Positions 35,157 to 43,043 of a stretch of 43,528 nt of DNA are shown here, in pieces. This DNA is from Scopulibacillus darangshiensis (GTDB lineage: Bacteria; Bacillota; Bacilli; Bacillales; Sporolactobacillaceae). Numbering within the stretch: position 1 is the stretch's first letter; every line of letters begins with the position of its first letter. The notes under the pieces were generated by a model that made no database searches, was not told the DNA's origin, and saw only the letters and a program-made list of their open reading frames with translations. Location of the stretch: contig NZ_SLXK01000036.1 of the NCBI RefSeq assembly GCF_004341035.1, forward strand, positions 1 through 43,528, written 5' to 3'. The translations under genes and the position numbers were made by a program.

Positions 35157-35984
35157 TTAACCTTTAACAGAACCCGATACCCCTTCTATGAAGAAGCGCT
35201 GGAAGACGATGAAGATGATGATGACGGGTATAAGAGAAATCGTCGCAGCGGCAGTCATGCCGACCCAATCGACGGAATGCTCCCCTACAAAAGAATACAT
35301 ACCGACGGCAAGTGTCCGTAATTCAGGTTTATTTAACGTAAATACAAACGGAATGAAAAAGGAATTCCAAGTCCAAATAAATTGCATGATCGCGACTGTT
35401 GCGATAATTGGCTTAGACAGCGGAAGCATAATACTCCAAAAGGTTCTAAAAAAGCCGCAGCCATCCATGATCGCCGATTCCTCAAGTTCCTTTGGCAACT
35501 TGCTAAAATAGGCCATAAACAACAAAATGAATAAGACATGCGCACCGCTTGATTCGGCTAAAATAACACCGCCAAGAGTGTTCAAAAGCCCCAATTGCTT
35601 AATGATGATATATATAGGAATAATGGTGTATCCCTTTGGAATGAACATTGTGCCAGTAATAACTAAGATAAAAAGCTTCTTGCCTGGAAAATCCACCCGT
35701 GCCAGCGCGTACCCTGTTAAAGCGCACATAACTAAAATAATTAATACAGTAAAAATAGTAATGATAACTGTATTCAGAAAATAGCCGGAAAAGTTAGCCT
35801 CATTCCATGCCCTGGCGTAATTAACCCATTGAGCTTTTTCCGGTAATAACTTTAGCCCAGAACTTATCAATTCAAAGTTTTTCTTCAATGATGCGGATAT
35901 CATCCAAATAAAGGGATAAATCCAAATCAGACCAATGATAAGCAGTAATATATGAAGAGAGCTCAAACTCAATTTTCTTTTCAT
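35157..35984 (-). CDS. Carbohydrate ABC transporter permease (MalG type), importer 2
   Basis: A 275-residue permease with six membrane segments. The EAA motif is LEESAIMDGCGFFRTFWSIMLPLSKP. The C-terminal FQRFFIEGVSGSVKG is typical of CUT1 permeases. GGGAGG precedes the ATG. It lies 12 bp after its partner permease and 47 bp before the sulfatase, in one probable operon (SBP2-permease-permease-sulfatase-GH35). Confidence 0.88.
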   Translation of the reverse strand: MKRKLSLSSLHILLLIIGLIWIYPFIWMISASLKKNFELISSGLKLLPEKAQWVNYARAWNEANFSGYFLNTVIITIFTVLIILVMCALTGYALARVDFPGKKLFILVITGTMFIPKGYTIIPIYIIIKQLGLLNTLGGVILAESSGAHVLFILLFMAYFSKLPKELEESAIMDGCGFFRTFWSIMLPLSKPIIATVAIMQFIWTWNSFFIPFVFTLNKPELRTLAVGMYSFVGEHSVDWVGMTAAATISLIPVIIIFIVFQRFFIEGVSGSVKG

Positions 35985-35996
35985 GGCTACCTCCCG

Positions 35997-36968
35997 TTAT
36001 GATTGTTTTGTTCTTCTGATTAACCATCCAAGCAGAAGAATAACAGCAAACACTGCCAATCCAAAAACGACCCCTGCAGCGGATGCATACCCCATCGATG
36101 GCAGCCCTGAATCTGGATTGAAGGCAAACCGGAATATATAAAGGTCAACAACATCCGTACTATAATAAGGCCCGCCTCCGGTTAATGTCAGGACTAAGTC
36201 AAAAACATGCAGACTGCTGCTGACACACAAAAGTAAAATCACCATAGCAACGGGAAGCAGAATTGGAACAATGACATGGCGCAGTTTCTGCCATAGATTA
36301 CAGCCATCCATACTCGCCGCTTCAAGGACATCTTTCGGAAGTGTTTGCAGCCCTGCGAGCCAATAAACCATCATCATACCAAAGAATTTCCAAGCACCGA
36401 TGACGATCAAAATAATCATGGCTGAAGTTGGAGACCCGAGCCAGTTATGAGGCTCGTCAATGAGCCCTATCGCCATCAGAAATTCATTGAGAACGCCCGT
36501 ACTGCTGAATACTTTACGCATGACAATTCCGACGATAGCGGTTGTTGTTACAACGGGAAGGAAAAAGATTGTCCGATAAAATACGCTGCTTTTTTTCAAG
36601 ACATTGTTCAATGCAATAGCCAATAGCAAACTAGTAGGCAACAAAAGAAGCGTAACGCCGGCCATGTATATAAATGTATTTTTAAATGCATTCCAAAAAC
36701 TTGGATCCTTAAGCACTCTCGTATAGTTTTCTAAGCCGGCGAAATCATCAAGCGGACCGATTCCCGGCCAATCGAATACAGAGTATACATAGCTCATGAC
36801 GATTGGATAAATAGTAAAAACAAGAAAGAACAAAAGTTGCGGAAGTATAAATAAATAGGCCCACCAGATCCGTTTTCGCCTTAATGTTTTATTATTAGCA
36901 ACTTTTTTCGGTGACAGTGACATATAAGGTTTTGATTTCTTTTCCGTAATAATTTTCAGGCGGCTCAC
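35997..36968 (-). CDS. Carbohydrate ABC transporter permease (MalF type), importer 2
   Basis: An up to 323-residue permease. A charged N-terminal tail of about 30 residues precedes six membrane segments, and the EAA motif is LEAASMDGCNLWQKLRHVIVPILLP. The start is odd: a very strong AGGAGGTGA site is present, but the in-frame GTG (36968) overlaps it and the only codon at normal distance (8 nt) is CTG (36959). The next ATG is 33 nt further (36926). The real start is therefore uncertain, though the protein core is not. Confidence 0.86.
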   Translation of the reverse strand: MSRLKIITEKKSKPYMSLSPKKVANNKTLRRKRIWWAYLFILPQLLFFLVFTIYPIVMSYVYSVFDWPGIGPLDDFAGLENYTRVLKDPSFWNAFKNTFIYMAGVTLLLLPTSLLLAIALNNVLKKSSVFYRTIFFLPVVTTTAIVGIVMRKVFSSTGVLNEFLMAIGLIDEPHNWLGSPTSAMIILIVIGAWKFFGMMMVYWLAGLQTLPKDVLEAASMDGCNLWQKLRHVIVPILLPVAMVILLLCVSSSLHVFDLVLTLTGGGPYYSTDVVDLYIFRFAFNPDSGLPSMGYASAAGVVFGLAVFAVILLLGWLIRRTKQS

Positions 36969-37031
36969 CTCCTAAGTTCCATATAATAATCCTGGGGCAG
37001 CAGGCAAATTCCGCTGCCCTCCAGGATATGT

Positions 37032-38468
37032 TTATTTTTTATAGGGTTCAAACGGTGTCCAATCATTGAATTTCCAGTCAGAAAGACTAATTTTATTTCC
37101 TTTGCCCTTTACCTCTTTAACGGCATTTTCAAGTGCTGTGTTTTTCTTTTCGCTCACTTTATGCAGTGTGCCTTTGACATCCCTGACTTGCCCTGTCAAA
37201 TATCCCGCCAGGACATCACCGACGGTTTTTTGCGGGCCTTTTCCGCTCATTTCTGTCTCAACTTTCGTGACATTTTTATTGTGGTAGACAGGATTCGGAG
37301 CGGCAATGAATGTATCGTACTGAAGCTGGAAGGTCTTCCCTACCACATTGTCAGATGCATTCTTTTTATTAATTTCGGCAATCGGCGAAAACTGTGAGCC
37401 ATTCTTAACTAAAGTTTCATAGCCTTTATCTTTCATAAACTTCAAAAATTCCTTAACCTCTTTATAATGTTTTGTTTCCTTGTTAACTAGCAAGCCGGCA
37501 GCCAGAGTCCCTTGGAAACCTAAGTATTGTTTTTTACCATCCTTTGTAGGGAGAAATGATACACCGAAATCTTTAAATCCATCTTTTACTAGATTAGATG
37601 CTGTCCAGGCCCCGTCAAACAGAAATGCCGATTTGCCACTTGCGAATAGTGCCGGGGCTTCAGCTGGATCAAGTGTTGAAGAACTTGGATGCAAGATCTT
37701 TTGATCATACATTTTTTTGAAAAATTCAATGGACTGAATGGTGCCCTTAGTATCGTATTTATAGTCGCCGCCTTTTGGAGAGTAATAAACGCTTGGCAAC
37801 ACTTCCGGTGAAATGGCTGAAGCCATCTGAGTCAAAGCGCCCTCCGCCACCCAAGGATCTTTAAATCCAACCAATACACCGTAGGCATCTGTCTTTTTCT
37901 CAATTTTCTTAGAAACAGCCATCAGCTGATCCCATGATTTTGGCACATCTTTTTCACTCAAACCAGCTTTTTTCAAGATATCCTTGTTGTAATACATAAC
38001 AAACGAGTCCTTGTGGCCGCTCATGATTGGAAAAGCATAAATACTGCCGTCATCCATCACTGTGCTGCCCTTTGTCCAGGTCCCTTCTTCATATTTATCT
38101 TTATCATCTCCGATCACATCGTCAAGCTTATGCAGCACGCCTAAATCATACAATTTGGATACAGGCAAGGATGGGTGCGAGGCGAAAATGTCCGGCAAAT
38201 TGCCGCCATTCACAGCAGCCTGAAGTGCTTGGGTATAATTTTTATTAAAGCTAGTCTGTAATTTAACCTCAATATTTGGATGTTCTTTTTCAAATTCCGG
38301 AATGATTTTCTTCTCGATAATATCAGCCGCGGACACCCAACGGATCATCATCGAAATTTTGACCTTGTCCCCTTCTCCCGATGAACTTGTATCCGAACTG
38401 CACCCTGCGATCAACAAAGTACTGATAAGTACAATCGCCATTACAAGGTATTTACTTCCCTTTATCAT
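37032..38468 (-). CDS. Sugar ABC transporter solute-binding lipoprotein, importer 2
   Basis: A 478-residue binding protein with the lipobox LLIAGC (Cys22 or so from the chosen start). The family-1 solute-binding segments are FEKEHPNIEVKLQTSFNKNY, DIFASHPSLPV and GKSAFLFDGAWTASNL. It is larger than importer 1's protein and unlike it outside motifs, so it probably takes a different, perhaps larger or sulfated, ligand. The ATG at 38468 follows GGGAGGGG by 8 nt; the in-frame ATG at 38486 lies upstream of that site. First gene of the importer 2 operon. Confidence 0.88.
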   Translation of the reverse strand: MIKGSKYLVMAIVLISTLLIAGCSSDTSSSGEGDKVKISMMIRWVSAADIIEKKIIPEFEKEHPNIEVKLQTSFNKNYTQALQAAVNGGNLPDIFASHPSLPVSKLYDLGVLHKLDDVIGDDKDKYEEGTWTKGSTVMDDGSIYAFPIMSGHKDSFVMYYNKDILKKAGLSEKDVPKSWDQLMAVSKKIEKKTDAYGVLVGFKDPWVAEGALTQMASAISPEVLPSVYYSPKGGDYKYDTKGTIQSIEFFKKMYDQKILHPSSSTLDPAEAPALFASGKSAFLFDGAWTASNLVKDGFKDFGVSFLPTKDGKKQYLGFQGTLAAGLLVNKETKHYKEVKEFLKFMKDKGYETLVKNGSQFSPIAEINKKNASDNVVGKTFQLQYDTFIAAPNPVYHNKNVTKVETEMSGKGPQKTVGDVLAGYLTGQVRDVKGTLHKVSEKKNTALENAVKEVKGKGNKISLSDWKFNDWTPFEPYKK

Positions 38469-38520
38469 GATGACATCCCCTCCCATAATTTGAATCTTCC
38501 GGGCAATCTATAAAGGTCTC

Positions 38521-38534
38521 TGTTACCGCTTACA
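38521..38534 (-). promoter_or_regulatory. cre site (CcpA) in leader of importer 2 operon
   Basis: TGTAAGCGGTAACA on the minus strand matches the cre consensus TGWNANCGNTNWCA at every position. It lies about 50 bp before the SBP2 start and about 160 bp after the promoter, fitting a roadblock role in catabolite repression. Confidence 0.78.
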
Positions 38535-38544
38535 GATAAAGTCT

Positions 38545-38553
38545 TCAAGTCAT
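38545..38553 (-). other. Minimal upstream ORF in importer 2 leader
   Basis: ATG-ACT-TGA, a start codon, one Thr codon and a stop. It has AAAAGGGGG at ideal 7-nt spacing (38569-38561). Ribosomes could initiate and stop here, about 80 nt before the SBP2 ribosome site. Confidence 0.4.
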
Positions 38554-38690
38554 GCCGGCACCCCCTTTTAATCCAAAAGAAAATTAAGTTAATAAACAAA
38601 GTTGGTGGGTCATAGGGTCAACTTATGCTAAAAAATAAAGTGCATGTCGTTAGCACATTAAAAGGCTACTCCGATTGTTTGCATAATTAA

Positions 38691-38742
38691 AACTAATTAA
38701 AATATACACTCAGCATGTTCACCTGTCAACCCAATAAGTTAA
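38691..38742 (-). promoter_or_regulatory. Promoter of importer 2 operon, near-copy of importer 1 promoter
   Basis: TTGACA (38729-38724), 17-bp spacer and TATATT (38706-38701) on the minus strand. TTAACTTATTGGG precedes the -35 and TTTTAATTAGTT follows the -10, both identical to the promoter at 27284-27334 (through about 27340). Only the spacer centre differs. From here to the SBP2 start is a leader of about 210 nt. Confidence 0.85.
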
Positions 38743-38783
38743 ATTATTATATTAAGTTTGGGGACGCATCGGCTGGAAATTGT

Positions 38784-38844
38784 AGAGCCCCAAGTGAAAG
38801 TTGACATCACTTGGGGCTCTTCCCGGTCAATAGAACCAACCGGG
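38784..38844 (-). terminator. Tandem hairpins downstream of OatA-like gene
   Basis: A perfect 14-bp stem AGAGCCCCAAGTGA / TCACTTGGGGCTCT (38784-38820) and a smaller CCCGGT / ACCGGG stem (38822-38844). Neither is followed by a clear T-tract on the minus strand, so termination strength is uncertain; they may also insulate the promoter of importer 2. Confidence 0.55.
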
Positions 38845-38865
38845 CAATACGTTTATTTTATAACT

Positions 38866-40695
38866 CTATTTTCCAACCTTGTTAACAACATTGGCTACAA
38901 GGGAAGCATACTGCTCAGCACCCTCGGGGTTAAGATGAACGCCGTCTGGCGCGAAATAGGAATTTTTTCCAGCGCTTGCTTCATACCAATTGACAAGCTT
39001 GATGTTAGCGAAGTCTGATGCCGCTTTTTGAAGCGCTGCATTAACGGCATTTTCCCATGGACGGGAGACACGGGTATTGACCAGTACAATTTGTCTGTCC
39101 CGCCCAATTGAATTTACCAGGGATTTTAACTGCGTTTCAGTGAAAGGGCCGTTTGTGCCTAATTCTATAATCACACAGTCACCTAATTTCCCTTTAGATT
39201 TAAGGCGATCCACAACAGCCTCGCCTTCTGACATCTGCCTTCCGATATGAGCACTAATAACAATGCCCGGCAACTGGTTTTCCAAATACGGTGCAGCGTC
39301 AATTAGCACCGAATCGCCAATTGCGGTCACACTTTGTTCTTGTTCGACCGGTGCAGGTTTTTGTTGACCTTCCTGCTTTTTGCCGGTATTCTTTTTCGGT
39401 TTAGGCGGCTTCTTCTCATCTGTTGACGCCGGCTTATCCGTGGTATTCACGGATGTAACTTTGGCATGCTCAGGCTTATCGGGGCTAGGTGCGGCCATAC
39501 CCACACAGGATATGCCGAAGATAAGAAAGGCACATCCTATAGCAATCCGGCTAATAATTGATAATCGGCTCCACCGCCAGCCATGAGAACGTAACTGCGT
39601 CCAAAGCTTTTTAATGGCGCCATGGCGGATAGGATCTTCAATATATCGCCATGATAAAGCGGCAAGCCCGATGCTTGCAGCAATTTGGAGCGTACACCTC
39701 AGAATATCTGTCCCTCCAGTATTTACTGCCGGAGTTGTAAGCACGATAACCGGATAATGCCAAAGATAGATACCGTATGAACGAACGCCAATCCAGCGCA
39801 GCGGTTTCCAACTGAACATTTTGGCAAGATAGCTGACCGGGTGGGCAAGTACTGCCACAAGAACAGCCGTCGCTATAGAAATAACAACCATGCCGCCTCT
39901 GTAAAGTGAAGGATCAAACTGATTAGTCTTCCAGACCATGTACAGTACTGCGATTAGTCCTGCCGTCCCTGTCAGATCTAGAATCACACGGGCTTGACGC
40001 GGCACTTTTTTTGACAGCTTTCGACTTGGCCAAACCAAAGCAAGTGCTGCTCCGATCAACAGTGAAAACATCCTTGTATCTGTACCGTAGTAGACGCGGC
40101 TTGGATCAGCGCCTGGTTCATAGAGTACCGCCATGAGCAAGGCGGAGTCAATCGCGATTAGTATTGTCAGCAAAATCAATAGGCCCCGCTGTTTTACAAA
40201 TCGCAGCCCTAGATACAATAATAATGGCCAAATCAAATAAAACTGTTCTTCAACAGCAAGCGACCAAAGATTGTTGAGCGGCGAAGGCAAACCAAATTTA
40301 TCAAAATAAGAGACGTTATGGAATATGAACCACCAATTGCTTATGTATAATAACGCCGCTACCACATCACCGCGCAGCTTCGCTAATAGATTATGATCAA
40401 AAAAGGTTGTCCAAGCAACAACCGCTATTAACAAGATGAGCATGGCCGGCAACAGCCGCCGCGCTCTCCGCAGCCAAAAGTCCCGAAAATCCATCCGTCC
40501 TCTTTGGTCCCACTTTGCAACGAGCTGGTCTGTAATCAAATAACCAGATAAGACAAAGAAAACAACAACACCTAGAAACCCGCCAGGTGCCCATCGCAAA
40601 TTGAGGTGATAGGCGATGACTGCAAGCACGGCCAAAGCCCGCAGCCCATCCAGACCTCCCATGTAACGAGCATTACCCTTGATAGGTTCCGGCAT
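38866..40695 (-). CDS. OatA-like membrane acyltransferase with SGNH domain
   Basis: A 609-residue protein. The N-terminal acyltransferase-3 domain (about 1-370) has some ten membrane segments and the family pattern LDGLRALAVLAVIAYH. Next comes a Lys/Pro/Glu-rich linker (about 410-445), then an extracytoplasmic SGNH hydrolase-type domain with GDSV (about 453) and the catalytic pair in DGVHLN near the C-terminus. The layout equals OatA and Bacillus YrhL: acetyl passes across the membrane and is put on a cell-wall polymer, often MurNAc O-6, giving lysozyme resistance. AGGAGG lies 8 nt before the ATG. Monocistronic. Confidence 0.88.
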   Translation of the reverse strand: MPEPIKGNARYMGGLDGLRALAVLAVIAYHLNLRWAPGGFLGVVVFFVLSGYLITDQLVAKWDQRGRMDFRDFWLRRARRLLPAMLILLIAVVAWTTFFDHNLLAKLRGDVVAALLYISNWWFIFHNVSYFDKFGLPSPLNNLWSLAVEEQFYLIWPLLLYLGLRFVKQRGLLILLTILIAIDSALLMAVLYEPGADPSRVYYGTDTRMFSLLIGAALALVWPSRKLSKKVPRQARVILDLTGTAGLIAVLYMVWKTNQFDPSLYRGGMVVISIATAVLVAVLAHPVSYLAKMFSWKPLRWIGVRSYGIYLWHYPVIVLTTPAVNTGGTDILRCTLQIAASIGLAALSWRYIEDPIRHGAIKKLWTQLRSHGWRWSRLSIISRIAIGCAFLIFGISCVGMAAPSPDKPEHAKVTSVNTTDKPASTDEKKPPKPKKNTGKKQEGQQKPAPVEQEQSVTAIGDSVLIDAAPYLENQLPGIVISAHIGRQMSEGEAVVDRLKSKGKLGDCVIIELGTNGPFTETQLKSLVNSIGRDRQIVLVNTRVSRPWENAVNAALQKAASDFANIKLVNWYEASAGKNSYFAPDGVHLNPEGAEQYASLVANVVNKVGK

Positions 40696-40904
40696 CTCGT
40701 CTTCCTCCTATCAAAACTCCAATACTTACCTGTTTCGTAGGATTATTATGTATATTGTGGCTGATTATATTACTGCATGTCATTTTTAATCCCCCTATGC
40801 TCATAAGCAAATAACCCTTTTCTATTTTATTATAAAAGGTAGATTGAGACAAAAGGTTACAAAAAAATTACATGGTTCGACAATCGAAAAGCGAGGACGC
40901 CTAT

Positions 40905-41275
40905 ATAAAGAAAACTTGCCGATTGGCGTTCCTTTGGCGAAGACAGAGGCGTAGTTGCGACGCACAGGACGTGCTAGTACTGGCGTTGTAACAGGATGTT
41001 ACGTCTTTAGCCAGTGCACTTATGTGCGTCAGAAAGTTATACTTTCTGATTAACCTAAGAATGGAGTAGCGATCGACTCACTGCTCCAAGATGATTATTT
41101 CTTTTCAGATGCAAATGCTTCCGCTGCGGTACAAAACCACTAGGGATTATCAGGAAATCCCCCCTAGCTCCGGTTCTTTCGGCAGTCTGCGGCCTCAGCC
41201 GGTGCGATTGCGTCCTCTCCGGTGATTTCTGCGTCGATTTTGCCGATCATTGCGTCTTGGACATAGGGTCTTCGG
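40905..41275. repeat. Composite dispersed repeat, long copy
   Basis: The left part (40905-41056) matches 9318-9412 in inverted orientation and carries 59 extra nt with a GTAAC/GTTAC hairpin. The right part (41210-41257) matches 27598-27646. The middle has a CTAGGG/CCCTAG hairpin (about 41132-41156). I recall frames from the right part (SPERTQSHRL type) as common spurious ORFs in Bacillaceae genomes, so this is likely an abundant genomic repeat. The rest of 40696-41341 holds no gene. Confidence 0.68.
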
Positions 41276-41310
41276 CCTTATAAATTGGTTCATCCGAAAT
41301 CACTCTAATC

Positions 41311-41342
41311 GTTCCAATAAATAAACCGCCATTTAAGGCGGT
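41311..41342 (-). terminator. Terminator of the LCP-VOC gene pair
   Basis: ACCGCC and GGCGGT pair around TTAAAT on the minus strand, then TTATTTATT. It begins at the stop codon of the VOC gene. Confidence 0.8.
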
Positions 41343-41716
41343 CATCCCAAAACTGCTTTAATTCTTTCGTCTCTTTCCTTTTTGTTCAAATATTCGAAGA
41401 ACCCGAGCCGATTTCCCCAAGGGTCATTAAAAGTCCCCCATTTTACCGGCACTTCTTCTCTTGAATAGATGTCAAAATTCTCAACACTAAGTTCCTTTTT
41501 TAATCTTGCACGTTCTGATTCAATATCAATGACGCCTAATCGCAATGGTCCGCTGTCTTTCGCCGGTTCTCCTTCCGCTACTTGCAGCCAACAACCCGGA
41601 ATCAACTCCCATTCGGCAAAGCCACCATGGGGGACAAAATCAGGTTCCCTGTTTAGTAATGTCTGATACCATAGTTGCCCTTTATCAAAATCCGGAACAC
41701 GAACTTGTACCGTCAT
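41342..41716 (-). CDS. VOC-family (glyoxalase/bleomycin-resistance-like) protein
   Basis: A 124-residue single-domain protein with the vicinal-oxygen-chelate pattern: MTVQVRVPDFDKGQLWYQTLLNREPD at the start and TFNDPWGNRLGFFEY at the end, where the Asn-Arg-Leu-Gly-Phe turn is typical. It may bind a metal and act on a small molecule, but the substrate cannot be inferred. The ATG at 41716 is chosen for the AAGGTGAT site 7 nt upstream; the longer frame from 41800 adds a non-family segment. It is co-oriented with the LCP gene, 89 bp downstream. Confidence 0.75.
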   Translation of the reverse strand: MTVQVRVPDFDKGQLWYQTLLNREPDFVPHGGFAEWELIPGCWLQVAEGEPAKDSGPLRLGVIDIESERARLKKELSVENFDIYSREEVPVKWGTFNDPWGNRLGFFEYLNKKERDERIKAVLG

Positions 41717-41805
41717 TTCAAAGATCACCTTATATTCCCCCTTTTTTCTAAGGTACAAGAGTCCATTCACCGTAAAGCGCCATGTGTAGCCCCCTTCCAA
41801 ATCTT

Positions 41806-42849
41806 CTATTGCCCAACTGTATCAGCGTTTGTTGTAAACTGGCTATCAGGCTTTAACCCCAGAGATCGCCGCAGTTTTTGACTGACTTCTTCCAGGCTGT
41901 CTCTGTCTGCAATATAATAGGAGGTTTGGCCAATCACCTTATCTTGACCGGCTATTTTGATCGTTTTTATAGAAGACTTGTTTATTGTTGAAAACCGTTT
42001 TTCCAAAGCATAGATTTCACTAGCCGTTAGATTGGTCTTGACGTGTTCCCCAAGGATATCGGTAATTTGCCCAACCTTAAAAATCGTCCCCGCTGAAACA
42101 GCTTGATTGATCGTTGCCTTCAGGAATTGCCTTTGCCTTTCATCACGCGAGTAAGTCGCGTTAACGGCTCTCTTTCTCATCCGTACAAAAGCAAGGGCTT
42201 CCTCACCGTTTAAATGAGCCTCACCCTTTTTAAAATAAATGCGCTTGTTATGATTATAAATATTTTTTTCCCAAAATCCTTTTTTGATATCGATATCAAC
42301 ACCGCCGAGAGCATCAACGATATCCCGGAAACCGTCAAAGCCGACAGCTACAAACTTATCTATTGGAATATCTAGTAAACCTTCTACCGTTTCCACTTGA
42401 AGCTTAACAGGCCCATAATCTGTAATCCCGCCATAGTAATATGCTGAATTTATTTTATGTATCCCCGTGTACTGTCCCGCATTATCAATGCTTACCCTGG
42501 TGTCTCTTGGGACTGATACCATCGTAAGGTCCTTTGTATCAGGATCCATCGTAATAACAATTTCAGTATCCGCCCGCCCGCTTTTTCCCTTCGTGGCATA
42601 GGTTTCTACACCCAATAACAAGATTGAAATTGGATCTTTCCCTAGGGTCACACCATCTTTTCTTAGCTCTGACTTATCACCTTTTCTCCCTATGTCAATC
42701 TGAGATTGGTTTAAAGCAGCTTTCGTTTCAACGAAAACATACACACCATATCCTACAAGAACAAGTATGATGACCAACAAGATTAGGAGCAGCCTCTTCC
42801 GCCACTTTTTCTTTTTCTTTTTCCGTCTCCCATCAACTCTTGATTCCAA
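41806..42849 (-). CDS. LytR-CpsA-Psr (LCP) cell-wall polymer ligase
   Basis: A 347-residue membrane protein. A very basic N-terminus (RRKKKKKKWRKR) and one membrane segment (about 19-40) place the catalytic domain outside. The LCP domain (about 75-260) shows ADTEIVITMDPDTKDLTMVSVPRDTRV, KINSAYYYGG and FVRMRKRAVNATYSRDERQRQFL with the conserved Asp and Arg residues that hold the polyprenyl pyrophosphate. It transfers teichoic acid or another anionic glycopolymer to peptidoglycan. It starts with TTG, GGGGG 8 nt upstream. Divergent from the small plus-strand gene at 43044. Confidence 0.9.
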   Translation of the reverse strand: MESRVDGRRKKKKKKWRKRLLLILLVIILVLVGYGVYVFVETKAALNQSQIDIGRKGDKSELRKDGVTLGKDPISILLLGVETYATKGKSGRADTEIVITMDPDTKDLTMVSVPRDTRVSIDNAGQYTGIHKINSAYYYGGITDYGPVKLQVETVEGLLDIPIDKFVAVGFDGFRDIVDALGGVDIDIKKGFWEKNIYNHNKRIYFKKGEAHLNGEEALAFVRMRKRAVNATYSRDERQRQFLKATINQAVSAGTIFKVGQITDILGEHVKTNLTASEIYALEKRFSTINKSSIKTIKIAGQDKVIGQTSYYIADRDSLEEVSQKLRRSLGLKPDSQFTTNADTVGQ

Positions 42850-43043
42850 TAAAAATACCCCCGCTTTTATTTGATGTCGTTATATTATTCTAGGCAATTG
42901 GGAAGGTTTAAAAAAATCAGGAAAGTCCTTTTTCAATATAACAAATATAGGGCAGAATGACATCATTTTTTTATAGACAATTGTCAAAAGTCATGCTTAT
43001 AGCATACCAATGATTGTAGGCACAAATGGAGAGGAGATTTAAT

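Noticed and set aside
40905-41275. Possible CRISPR or riboswitch in the long non-coding region upstream of the OatA-like gene
   Set aside because: No regular repeat-spacer pattern and no known riboswitch core; the sequence is explained by a dispersed repeat with other copies in the window.
42976-42985. GACAATTGTC palindrome upstream of the small aromatic-rich gene as an operator
   Set aside because: Only 10 bp, single copy, no regulator nearby; likely chance in AT-rich DNA.
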